A stretch of 64,000 nucleotides of DNA from positions 60,867,823 to 60,931,822 of the forward strand of contig CATQJL010000112.1 in assembly GCA_958299035.1 (NCBI GenBank), in the 5' to 3' direction. The stretch comes from Cylicocyclus nassatus. Lineage: Eukaryota; Nematoda; Chromadorea; Rhabditida; Strongylidae. A program made the translations under genes and the position numbers. The notes under the pieces were generated by a model. It saw only the letters and a list, made by a program, of their open reading frames with translations. It was not told where the DNA came from and ran no database searches. Shown here piece after piece: positions 47,940 to 59,800 of the stretch (its first letter is position 1; every line of letters starts with the position of its first letter).

Positions 47940-50900
47940 TAAAATTTATTACTTGTATTTCTTCTTATAAATCTTCGTGTCTATTTGCACACTGCATTTG
48001 CTAATTTGGACATTTTTCTGAATTTTGAACGAATTTCGACCAATGTGTAATGAAAATTCGACGAAAACTTTAATAAATGTGAACTTCTGTTCTCCGACCA
48101 TTGTGTAAACTAACATTAGTTCTCTGGTTCGGTGCAAATGCTACCGAGCATTTGCATTGCAAATGTTAAAACACATGAACAGCTGATTGGATTTGAACCA
48201 TCTGTTTGGATTTGCTAATTGCGAATCTTGCATTTTTATCTGCTAATCACATTGCTCATAGCAATTTTTAACTCATTCAGATCCTCATATAAATCAACTC
48301 AAAGCATTCACTTTTCATCCTCTGTCTAACATCGAATATTTTAAGGAGACTCATTTGTTCCTCACTCTCGTTCCCTTTCCTTCTTTCTCTATCCGAATTT
48401 TTTGTCGATTTCTGTAATTTTATCAATCGTACATGAAAAGATTAAGTACAATTAATTTAGAAAATTTTAAAACAAGAGTGGACTGAGCGTAAGAGAATCT
48501 CCAATTTCATCCGATTGAAATTTTTTCATACCTTTTTTGAGTCAAAGCTTGCACAACCATCATCTGAATTTTTTTTGTTTTGAATTTTTCTTGATATAAC
48601 AGTCATTCAGTAAAGGTTGCAGGACTTTTATTAGGGGGGGAGGGAGGAAGTGCTTCAGAAAGGTGTGTAGACATTTCGCAAAAAGTACAACACATAATCA
48701 ACTCTTTTCTTTGCTCTTAATGTCTTCACCCTTTCATACCTTCGCCCCCCTCTTTCACTCTTCTCTTTCATTGCCGAATTTAGCAAAGGAAGCGTAGGAG
48801 GCGCAGTTCATTCCAAAAGTGGAAGCGTCCTCAATCTTTTCTACTTCCTCGTTTTTCATATAGTCCTTTGTGTATTCAACTTTTTCTTCGCTGCAACAAA
48901 ACCAGTTTCGAGCACTGCAAATCTTGTTCTTTGAACATGGTCTCAAAGATTTCGTTGGGACATTTTGTTCTTTGTTGTTAGTTTTTGTATCAATGTGTGC
49001 TATTCTACTAGTGTTTCGTTAATGGATTTTTAGTGAATAAAGCAGTCTGTGTTTATTTTGCTTGAAGGATTCCGCTCCTTTGATGGCGCATTGTTCTGGT
49101 TTGCTGAATCCCACAGAAAGAGAAATGAATCGGTTATTTTGCACTCTGAATTTTGGTTAATCAGTTGTTTCAACAAATAGGTGCTAAATGATTCCTATAA
49201 TTATTGACTGGAAATTTGCGTCCCTTCCAAATCCCCGAAAATCTCTATCACAAAAAACCACTGAAACTTTCTCTTCTCTTTATTTCCGCGTTACGTCATG
49301 CACACTTTCAAGCGCAACTAAATGAAGTGCTTTTGCACTGCAACTTGCGGCCGTGGGCACTCTATTTCGATGGGAAAATGGCCATGTTCTGCCGATGGTA
49401 AACCTTCCAAAACCCCTTTTTTTGCATTCTCTTTGCAAGGTTTACTACGTTGCCGAAAAGTCTTCATCAAACTTCTCTGAAATTTGTAATTTTCCATGTT
49501 CAAATGAATTTGACGCGGTATACTGTAGAGAGCGCTAAATATTCTTTTTAAGCGTGCTCTAGGCAAAAATTATTTGTCATTTTACGAAGATACAAGCCGA
49601 TAGAGAGAAACAATCGGTTGTATTCTATCCGAGTTTCGGCACCTAAAGTATCTGAGAGAAGCTGTGATTCTCTGCTTTTTTTCAATAATTTTTGATGAAA
49701 TCATTGGTACATGCCGCAAGAGGCATAAATACATAGATTAGAATGCTTCTGGTCTTCAAAACACTTTCAGTGGTTTTGTCTTTTTTGTTACTTCCAGAAT
49801 CTCAATTTAAATTTGTAGTCGAGCTTACTTTTCACGTTTATCATTTAGAGTTGAAGTCAAAGCATCTTTGATCTGATGTCTAAGGATTGCAATTTTTTGT
49901 AGTTTCATCAATTTTTGAACACTCTTTACCTAAAAATCAAGGTATTCCTGTTTTCAAATCAAAATTTTGGATTCTTTCCTATTAATTCCGTTACCAATTT
50001 TATGGATTTCAACTTCCGTTACTTTCCTAAACAGAAATGGATAAGCTCCCCTATTTCCAAAAGTTAAGGCAAGCATTTGATTTTCATACTCAAACTGTGT
50101 TTTGCCTGTAAGAGAAGAGATTAAACTACTCAGTGAATGGATGGCAGAATCTCATCCCAGAAAATACTTTTTCAGAGAATCAGCATCTTTCTCCACGTAT
50201 GCAAAAATTTGAATTTTCTACAACTGCTGTATTCTGTATGAAAAATTCTGCATCTTGCACTTGAATATCAATTCGTTTTCACTGCTTTCGTATCAAAAAT
50301 CATTCACGTAGTAAACGCTGGTTCAGATGAACTTTTCAATGCATAAATTTTTTGAACTTGTCACGTGTGATTTATTATGTAATCGCACTGAGATGAAAAT
50401 TTGCGTAAATACTATTATCTTCAAAGAATTGCATGATTTATCGCTTGGATGGCTAACACTCGTTATTTGAATGTGTATTAAGTCTATAACACACCTTACT
50501 TAAGTTTTGAAAACGAAAATGAACTTTTGGTGCAGTGACATTTCAAAAAACATTTCCTGCCTAGATATTGAAGATTTGAAATGTTTTTTTGCTGCAGAGC
50601 GCCCAGGAAAAATTTTTATGCATTGCATTTCAATAGCAGTAAAAGCATTCATCCTGGTTCTCTTACAGATCCGTTCTCAATATCGTTCGCAGAAATGAAA
50701 TGAGGCTGTTTACTCATCCGAATGCCCTTCTGAGAGCAGCTGAGATTTATGTGTGCTCAGGAATGAGCTTTTCCCAAAGCTGCTTGGCTTTGTTCTCAAG
50801 CCCATAGTCATTTTTCTGAATTCTTTGTATGGCATGGAAATGTGGAGCCAGGAAATGGGAACAATGAATAATTTTATGGACCAGTTTGTGAGTCTTAGCA

Positions 50901-52040
50901 AGCCGAAATTGTTCTTCTACCATCTTCTGTGAATTTTCCTTCGTTTACAATTATAACAATTGATTTCATTGTCTTCTCACAGCCATAAGATGTTGTTATA
51001 ACATCAAGATATTTTCCAGTATCATTTTTATGGTTTTCATAATCAAAAAATTTTTACCCGATGTGTGACTAGATGGGCAATTTTGCCTTTTCAAAGTTTG
51101 GAAACTTTTATTAAAGTGTGAAACAGGCAACGCTAAAACAACAATGAAATTTTTTGAAAAATTTTCCAAGCCAAACCGCACTAACAGCTGTTGAAAATCT
51201 TAAAAACGCAAAATAGCATCACTTCTCCTTCCCTTATATCCACATTTTCGTTCAGAATATCTTGTAACATCACAAGAACTCTTTCTTTCCTTTTATTCAA
51301 AAAGTTATAAAATACTTCTTAAATTTTAATGTCAAATGATGAACCTTTCGCAAAGATTTTTGTTTCATGGAAAATGTTAAAATCACATGATCATTCCTGT
51401 AGCGACAAAATTTTTGTTCCTAGAGGAAAATCTTGAAACTGGAGCTGTCTGTCTTGCGAGTCTCTCAAATTCCATTTTCCTCCAAAGAAGGCTTAAGAAT
51501 GCCTCGCAAGCTCCAGTGTGATAGCTTAAATCCCCAACGAAAAGGTCGAAAATGTTTCGAAAAAGAATTTCTATCAAGCTCAAACTCTGGTTTTGAAATT
51601 CTATAACTTTTAAGTTTTTTGCTGAATTGTGAAAACGGTGTGGGTTTCGTTGACACAATCATCAATCTTCTCTGTCAGATTCTTTGTTGCACTAGGCATG
51701 AACAAAAAGATTTGAGCTTACTTGCATTTTTCGTTTTGCAACGATTGTCTTTGCTGGCAAGGCAAGGCTTACATACTGGATTTTTATGTGTAAGAAAAAG
51801 TGATTCTGGTTTGATTTTTCTATGGCAATTCAATGCTAGTCAATTATGCATTCAAGTGAGACCGATTACATAGTCAGCCTTATTCCCGTGCAAGATTCAG
51901 AATACTGCCTTGTTTATTATTTCAATTACTTGCAAAGATTGGTAACGCTATTCTCCCCTTATTTCAAGTCTGTTCTTATTGTAGGGAATTTACGGAAAGG
52001 GGAATTGCCAATGCTTTGAAATTTTCCTTTCAACTGTTAA
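47940..52040. other. 4 kb with no gene or element recognised
   Basis: AT-rich, rich in T and A runs. Several 60-90 codon frames occur on both strands, none with protein-like composition and splice signals together. Confidence 0.45.
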
Positions 52041-52042
52041 TA

Positions 52043-52911
52043 TTAGGTTGTCCCGAAAGTTTTGTCCGTTTTTTTTGAATCATTATAAAACCACGCACAA
52101 TAAAGATCTGATCGAGTTTCAGCATGCATTCGATATAGCTTTTCCATCTTTTTTTAGGGATACATTCTCGCACCACAATCTTGTATGCTTTTTTTTGATA
52201 ATTGCCAAAATTCTCCACCCGCCAATTTTATCTGCTCAAAATCAGGCTAATTTTTGAAAATTCCATCATAAAGATTCGGGAAGGTTAAGCATGGATCATA
52301 TAGGGCAATTCTCGGACTATAAGACAATATTTTTAGGTCCTCTTAGTCTGCTGATTTTAGCTTCAAAAAATCATTTCGGAGGTCTCGATTTTTGGCGAAG
52401 TCATGAAACACGCAACTGCAGCAGATGCACGAAAGCTTTTGAAGTTTCTGCGATTTAAAGCATGATTCTAACTGAACATTATTTATGTAACATAACCAAG
52501 TTTGATTTGCTTTGAAAAACCAGCTTTTTGGAATTTTCGGTACTTCTACATTTATAATCAAGAAGCTGCGGTTTTTAGTAAATAAATAATTATAGCGGAC
52601 TTGGTAAACATGACCCATGTAATCTAAAATGGATAGAAAGTGGCCAAAGGTTTGAACTACATAAACAACTAGCGCTCTTCAAAACGTCAAAATAAAAAAA
52701 TTAAAATTAAGGAAAAATTTGACGTTACTGCAGAGCTGCTCAAGAAGCCATGGCGATAACATTGCAAATACAGGGTAGATCAGAGAGCAAAATATAGCTG
52801 TAAGAAAGAGGACAGAATTCTGAATTAAATGGCACCTAAATCACCCATGGATGTGTGTTGTGTGAGTTTTAGTGAGCGATGAAAATGGACAAAACTTTCG
52901 GGACAACCTAA
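52043..52911. mobile_element. Mariner-like non-autonomous element, 869 bp, TA target
   Basis: The TIR is TTAGGTTGTCCCGAAAGTTT, continuing TGTCCRTTTT, and is almost perfect at both ends. TA flanks lie at 52041-52042 and 52912-52913. The interior is AT-rich without a transposase frame. It sits 0.8 kb upstream of the cyclase gene's leader, so it may lie in or next to its promoter. Confidence 0.78.
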
Positions 52912-52913
52912 TA

Positions 52914-53755
52914 TAGTTATGGTATCATTGGACTATTGATAGAATAGCAAGATCGCCAGAATTTGTGTGGCCTTACTTCTCATCAAAGAAATATATGGAA
53001 GTTGAAAATGGTCCAAACTTTTAATTTTTCAAAATATCAAAGCTGTTCTTACTTTTCTCACTCCGTTGCTTTACATTCGTTCAGTTTGTTATCTCTTTTG
53101 TGAGGTGCATATAGTTCACAAGATTGATCTCTGATAGATAAACAAACATCCATTTTGACTGATTTCAAACTAGGCCTAAATCAAATTTTTTTTCATTGTG
53201 CTTCTATGTCTCTCTTTCTCTCTTCGTACAAAAATGACTTCTATGTGAATTTGTGTAGCAAGCTTGAGGGCGTTCGAAATAAAAAATAAGTGGATAGATG
53301 AATGAAAGACAAGTAACGAATAAATAAATACAAGATTTCTTGTTGCGAGCTATTAGCATGAAAGACTACTTACATATTATTGAGAATTTGAAAACATTGG
53401 GTGATTTTTTCACATGCACAACTCTCGTAAATATACAAGAAAAGCTACTTTTCTAGCTACGAAATGATTTACATAGTCAGATCTCCTATTTTAATTTTTT
53501 TAACATCGAAATCGACTCACTACTGCAACGTCATCAACTATAGAGGACTCGCATCATTCTGACGTACTCGTACCCAATCTCTTCCTTTTCCGAAAAAAGC
53601 CCTGAATCTTCGAGGCATCTCGTCCTAGCGTTTGATGAAATTGCAGATTCTCACTGATTGCTTCGCCCTTTGTCTTGCACTTTTCACACTCTGTCCCACC
53701 TCGTTATTCGACTGGAGACTCTACTACAAGTCGATAATCTACCTTCCATTTTCAG
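52914..53755 (+). promoter_or_regulatory. Presumed upstream region of the cyclase gene
   Basis: Between the mariner-like element and the leader acceptor lie 840 bp of AT-rich DNA. With trans-splicing the promoter and an outron would be here or further left. I see no TATA box or known sensory-neuron motif that I would defend. Confidence 0.35.
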
Positions 53756-53781
53756 ACGCCCTGCTATGAGACGGAAATGAA
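53751..53781 (+). promoter_or_regulatory. Probable trans-splice acceptor and short 5' leader of the gcy-like gene
   Basis: A strong acceptor (TTTTCAG ending at 53755) after a pyrimidine-rich run lies 26 nt before the chosen ATG. No upstream exon is evident, which fits spliced-leader addition; a cis-spliced 5' UTR exon further upstream is the alternative. The 26-nt leader holds two upstream ATGs. The first (53766) is a four-codon uORF ending in TGA at 53778-53780, directly before the main start. Confidence 0.55.
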
Positions 53782-53838
53782 ATGCAACGTTATTTGTTGC
53801 TACTGCTGGCCATCGAGAAAGTTGTGTCATACAAGCCG
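53782..53838 (+). CDS. gcy-like gene, exon 1: signal peptide
   Basis: Nineteen codons in phase 0 give MQRYLLLLLAIEKVVSYKP, a short basic start followed by a leucine core, as in a cleavable signal peptide. The donor is GTAAGC. This ATG is the third one in the leader: ATGs at 53766 and 53777 open other frames, of 4 codons and 21 codons. I chose 53782 because only it yields a signal peptide and joins in phase to exon 2. Confidence 0.75.
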
Positions 53839-56800
53839 GTAAGCTGTCTTTACTGTATTTTTTTCCTAAATATTCTCTCCTAATATTATTAGTATCAATG
53901 TTTCGATCACTCATATTACCATTTCAACATTTATATTTGCATACTTGCTAGACTTTCATATGAATATTGCGGTGATACGGCTTCCATGCTGGAGAAAAAA
54001 TATAAGATTGGAGCATAATTCTGTCATTTCCAAAAAAAACATCGAGAATTACTCGGTAAACTTTCCACATGTCTCAAATTTTGTAAACTAGCTATGTAAC
54101 TGAAATAATTTTATTGTGACGTTTCTTCCTCCAATTTTTCCATTCTTCGTCACTTTTTTCGACTTTCAAGCATTTTTTTTCGATTTTTAACCATACATAG
54201 AGATGAATCGGACATTTTGCTCACTAATCACGGCAATGTTCTATTTTTGTGATTTTTTTAAAAACCAAGTTTTTCTGTTTTGATCTTTCACATCAATTTT
54301 TTAGTGAGAAGCACAACAAGAATATTAAGTGTATGTAGACGATCTCTGTATCACTAGTCTTAAGAAAAAAGGATGTAGGACTTCTTGAGCAGTTTAGATC
54401 AATTCAAAAATTTCGTCATTCACCTCTCCACCTGTTCGCTGTGAATGTGGAGTTTGGTTACGAAATATGTTAGCTTTGTTCTATCGAAAGATACCTAACA
54501 TGTCCTTATTAGTGTTTGAATGGCCACGAGAACTGAAACGATTTATCCTCCAAGATAGTACTACTGATTAGGGCTCAGTGTCAACGAAATTTCATTGCAG
54601 TGCATTTGGTTTGGTTCTAGTTCTGGCTTTTTCTGTAGCAAAGCACCAGTGTTCCACCCAAGTCGTACTAGCGCAAAAAGAATTTCGGTGCTTAAAAGTG
54701 GCGGTAATGGCCTTTTGAATAATGTGCAAAACTTCAAAATCAGGTTTTTGCTAACAAACTCTCCTGCATCATTCTTACCTTATCATCCCAATGATTGAAA
54801 AGTTTTAGTTCAGGTTCCTTTGTTGTGGAGTGCACATCCAAAACCCACAACCTTTGTTTTGATTGAAAGAGATGCTCAAACGGTCTCTTTTTCAATCAAC
54901 TACTTGCCAATTTTCACGGAATCCATGAAGTAACCTTTTTTGTTAGGCCTTGACGCTCCTTATTCTTGTAAGAAGAAGTCACCGATGGTTTTGTATATCT
55001 TGCAAAACCATCGGTGACTTCTGCAACTATAAACGTTTTCTCGCGCAGTTTAGCCAACCGGAACCAAACCGAACCCTACCTATGGGTAACTGAGGCTACA
55101 GCCTGAGTAGACAATAAATGGAATATTATCAATTGTTATACCTCCTTGTTAGCTGATACCATCAATGTACATAGATTGAGCCATTCTTCTTGTTGCTTGC
55201 TTGCCAGAACATTGCCCATCGACAGCGCAAAATAGAAACTCAAAGTACGTATTGTAGCTAAAGGGTTGGCTGATTTTGTTTGCTGTAGCTCTCCAAAGAT
55301 CACCCATAGCATTTGATTGCTTCAAAAATGAGAAATTCTCGGTTTTATAAAAGGAATATTTTGCAGAGAGTAATTCTTGTACTTCTAGTCGTTGTGTTGT
55401 CAAGAAATAAATAGTGATTATATTCTGTCACGAAACTGTGACATCAGGCTATAGCCAGTTTGAGCATTACCATCAGTAGACACAATGAACGTACACATTC
55501 GCTAGCAGTCAGCAATATTGGTGTCAGTTAAGAGTCTCCGATACGGGAAATTTTCCGTGTATATAAAATCAGTCCCATAAGTTTTGCACCAAAATTTTAC
55601 ATCATAAATTCCTCCGTTTCCAAGATCAAGGTATACTAATTATCGAAAACAGTATATCTTCAGCCTTTTAGCAGTGCATGATGAAAAAATAGTATATAGT
55701 ATATCTCAATGATACTAGATACAGAAAAGGTAATTTTTGTATTTTTATTTGTTAGCTGCCTCTTTGATTTTGTTACCTACTAATTCTAACCAAAAAAAAA
55801 TATTCACACCGTCAAATGTGTCTAAAAAGTTCTTTTAGTTTCTTTTTATTCGTTTTTCTTATTTCGTGATTATATGTAAAGAACGGCATTTACCATTCAT
55901 AAAATGGGTACGAAATGCAACTTGGATCATCTTCTCAGATATTATTCAGCGAATTCTTCATATTCATGATGCAAGACATATAGGCAAATTCCAGTATTAG
56001 TGCTATCATAGTCTCACCGTTCTGGCATAACTATATCTGAGTGATTGCTAAATTGGTGAATATTGTTGTTTTTACTTACTCATGGCGGCGATCCATACCA
56101 CTATTTTGAACAGAACGAACGTATCGTGCTGTTGCTTCCCAATCTTGTAGGGCTCATGCCACTGGTAGGGTTATGTAATAAAAGATTTTGCAGGTGTCGG
56201 TGATCCATCCAGTTCATATCATAGTTCCACTACCGCTAGAAGATGATACCGAAGAACTCAAGAATCCTTTTGGACTTACTATTCTCAAGGTGATATCACA
56301 GTACTTTCTATTCCTTATCTGAAAACCAATATCAACTTCCATATAAAATCTTATGTCTGTGCGGTATTGGCATGATCCTTCTGCGCAAAGTTCCATCATG
56401 AGGCCTTCCATTCCGATTATGAGGCTTTCACCTGCGACCGTGCACCTACCGTAATCTCACCATTACTGCGACACTGTTAACGCTGACCACTCCAATAACT
56501 TGCCCGCTCTACAATCACCGCCCCTCTACCCTCATTTCTGACCTGCTGGCAACATGCAACAACATGTTGACAACATGCAACAACGTGTTAGCAACAAGGT
56601 GCTGGTTGTCAGCCTTGCGATTTACACGATGTTGCATGTTGCCAACATGTTAGCCATGCGTGCTGACAGCCAGAGACGCAGAGCAGCTCTATTGCTTGAT
56701 CTCGGTCAACAACTTTTCGCAAATCGCGCAGCTTCTAGCTCATGACCTCTGATTTTTCTACTTCAGAAGTTGTAGGAGTAACAAATTGTCTTGTCTGACT

Positions 56801-59800
56801 GTGAGAAATTTACTCTACTTGTACAAAAACGCTGAGAACGCTATACTTGTGCTATTCGCGTCCGCAGATCAGAACAGGCGCGTTGGCCCACGCCACGCTT
56901 TGCAACCGCGCGCGAGCATAATCTTTGAGGGCAACGGTTGCTTCTTTGTTCTCTCTTGCTAGTTTCTAGACCATGTTCAGTTTAGATTGAATTTCTCTAG
57001 TATTTCATTTAGCTCTGAAAAGAATGTGTCTTTTAGGTTCGGCCGGTTATTGATCTCGCACTAGACGATGCTTATAGGAAATTTCAGTAAGTTGAAGTTC
57101 AACCTTGACTGATACGTATTCTTCCTTTTTCTATTTCCAGATATGTGCCACCCGATTCTATGGCAATTACCTACCGTGATAGTCGGTTGTCAGACGCACA
57201 TGGGCCGAATGTAGCCATTCAGCAGTTAGTTAAGGTAAGGTAAAGCTCATTTCAGAAACTTACCCACTCAATTTTATTTTCTCAAATTTTTCTTTTTCTT
57301 CATCGTTTTCAGAATCGTTTGGATTGTATTATTGGATATGCTTTCGTGTACGCTTTAGCACCAGTGGCACGTATGTGTCCATACTGGCAAGATGATGACA
57401 GTAATGTAAGTAAACTCTGTGTCAATGATGTGCTCCCCTTTCGATCAGTTCGAGTGCAACGTTAGCGCCACGTGCTGCGTTCGCGGGCGCACTCTTTTGA
57501 GCGTCCAAATTTTCCGCTTCGATCGGAACTTTCTGCGCAATACTTACGCGCTACGGATGCGTTTTTGTTACGGAAAAGGGAGCACTTGACATACATTGCA
57601 TAAACAGATTTTCATGAAGTAAACTACTTCTCAAATTTTTTAGGGTATTCCTGTAATCACGCCAATCGGGTTGACGATGAACCTCGACAATAAGATGGAG
57701 TACCAAACATTAACTAGGATTAGTGGTCCATATAAGGTTTGTTCATAATCATGTTATCTGCGATTTTCCTATCTATACCTAAGCATTCTGCTCGCGCTTT
57801 CCTGTGGATGAGCGTTCTACCCGCGCGATGGGCGGCGAGGCATTTCTATACTGTAGACTAATAAATCTAACAATTGATAGATCATCGCTTGCTAAAGCAT
57901 TTGCTTGCAAAAAATGTCATAAATCTGTGCCTTGATAGTTATTTTTTACGAGCAGGTGTTGCTGGTATCACATTCATTTCTTCTTTTTCAATGACATTAA
58001 CGCCGCTTCTTGCGGCTCGTTTTTGCGCGCCTGCGAACGCCTCGCAGCCGTTTGCTACGCTCCTATAAGAATTGCCAACTTGTATGGCGACTGAATTCCA
58101 GTGGGCGTGGAAAAGTGTCCAGAGCTATGTGTGAAGACGCAGCGCAAGATCCAAACGAGGCGTAGTGCAGGAGCGGATCGCATGTGCCGTGCTACTGTGA
58201 TTTCGGGAAAGGGTAGCCGTTATCCTCTGCGAGTATTGCATACACAACAGTGACACTGATTGATTAAAATCTGCTAAAATTCATGTATCTGTTAAAAAGC
58301 TAGTCCCGAATGGGTAGCCAAGCGGGCGCGAACGCGGCGAGTGAGCACGCGGGAGCTCATGGGAGAACACGTTTGAGTCTCGCCCATCGCGTTCGTATGC
58401 GCTTGCCTTGGGCGAACGAAAAGAAATGGAAAAGAAAAGATAGGCTTCACATTTGCTTTCTCAGCGGCTCAAAGCCGGAGCCGCCGCGATTTGGATGTGT
58501 ATGTCTGCTATAGAGGCTTGATAACTGTCTACAGTTATTTCAACGGAGGAGGCTAAAGCTTTCGATTAGCTTTGCGCTGCCGCTATTGTTGTACTCACTA
58601 ACGAGCGCGTTGGCATCTTGCCAATCAGAAATCAAGATTACAGTAGATTTCAGGTCAGTTTAGGCGAAAATTGGACTGGCGGGAGTCCGCTTCGCAAAGA
58701 TTCGCGCCGCTTTGCAGTCTGCGTTTCTTCATACTAATCTATTAGGTTGTAACAGAATTAATGCAGGTTTTTGGCGCCCCTTTTTCAAAATGCTGGTTCA
58801 AAAAGGAAAAGTGTTTTCCCAAAGAGTTTCACGTACCATTTGAAAGCCCTTTCTTCTAATTTCTTATGCATTCTTTCGTTTCAGTAGAAGTGAATTTTTC
58901 TAAAAGTTCTGAGCCCATGAATTTAAGGAACCAAATCTCGAAATTCTTTTTTTTTTAAACCTGGCTCTAAAACCACCAGAAACAATCGGAATTCGCTGCA
59001 AATTTACATAGTATTTTTGAGTGAGCTATGTTACAAAATGCGTGTTAAATCATGAATTCTGAAAACATCTGAGCCGAGAACGGTCGCTGTGGTCCGTCTG
59101 TCCCATATATAAAAATCCTCAGCGCGTAAGGCCTAAGGCATACTTCACGCGATTTGGCCTAATCGCCGCTTTCACGCAACTTGGCGATTTGCCAGATTTC
59201 TTCATATTTATCGTCGGCGCTTTTCGAACGCATAGGCGGGTAGCTTGTGTAAGTTCTTGCAATTGGGTTAAGTTCTGACCAAAGGAAACGCATTAACGAC
59301 GAATTACAGGCTGTTGTGCCAAATCGCGCAGCGACGGGAATCGCGCGAGGTATGCCTTAGGCCTAACGACTGCGGAGCTTCCGTTATAATAGGAAGAATA
59401 GATTTTAGACATTTATGGCTGAAAAAATCGGGAGCCGTTCTTCTTATTCAGCTCTAAAAAATTCAGAAGCTTCAGAAAACCGATTTTTCAACTTCATAGA
59501 AAAGTTGAAAAAATGAGTACAGGCTGCTGCATGACGAAAAGGCGCAATATCCTTCGGCGCGAACGCGGTTTTATTCGCCGCAGAGAGCATGAGACGCAGA
59601 ATTTACAACGGTGGAGATACGCGCGCGCCGCTTTCGCGCCCACTCGATCAATAAAGCTTCTGCACCTTCGTCATGCAGTAGTCTTTACTTTCAAAATTTT
59701 TTCGAATATCCTCTCGCAAAGAATTCTTTTTCAATTCCGAATTCAGCGCTGCTGCACAACCGACCATAAGCTATGCAGTGGGTTATATTTGCGCTACCTT

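Noticed and set aside
58305..58385. tRNA or tRNA-SINE: TAGCCAAGCGGG resembles a Pol III A box and GTTTGAGTCTCG a B box about 50 bp later
   Set aside because: The acceptor stem pairs poorly and the T stem does not form; no anticodon arm. May be a worn SINE, but not supportable alone.
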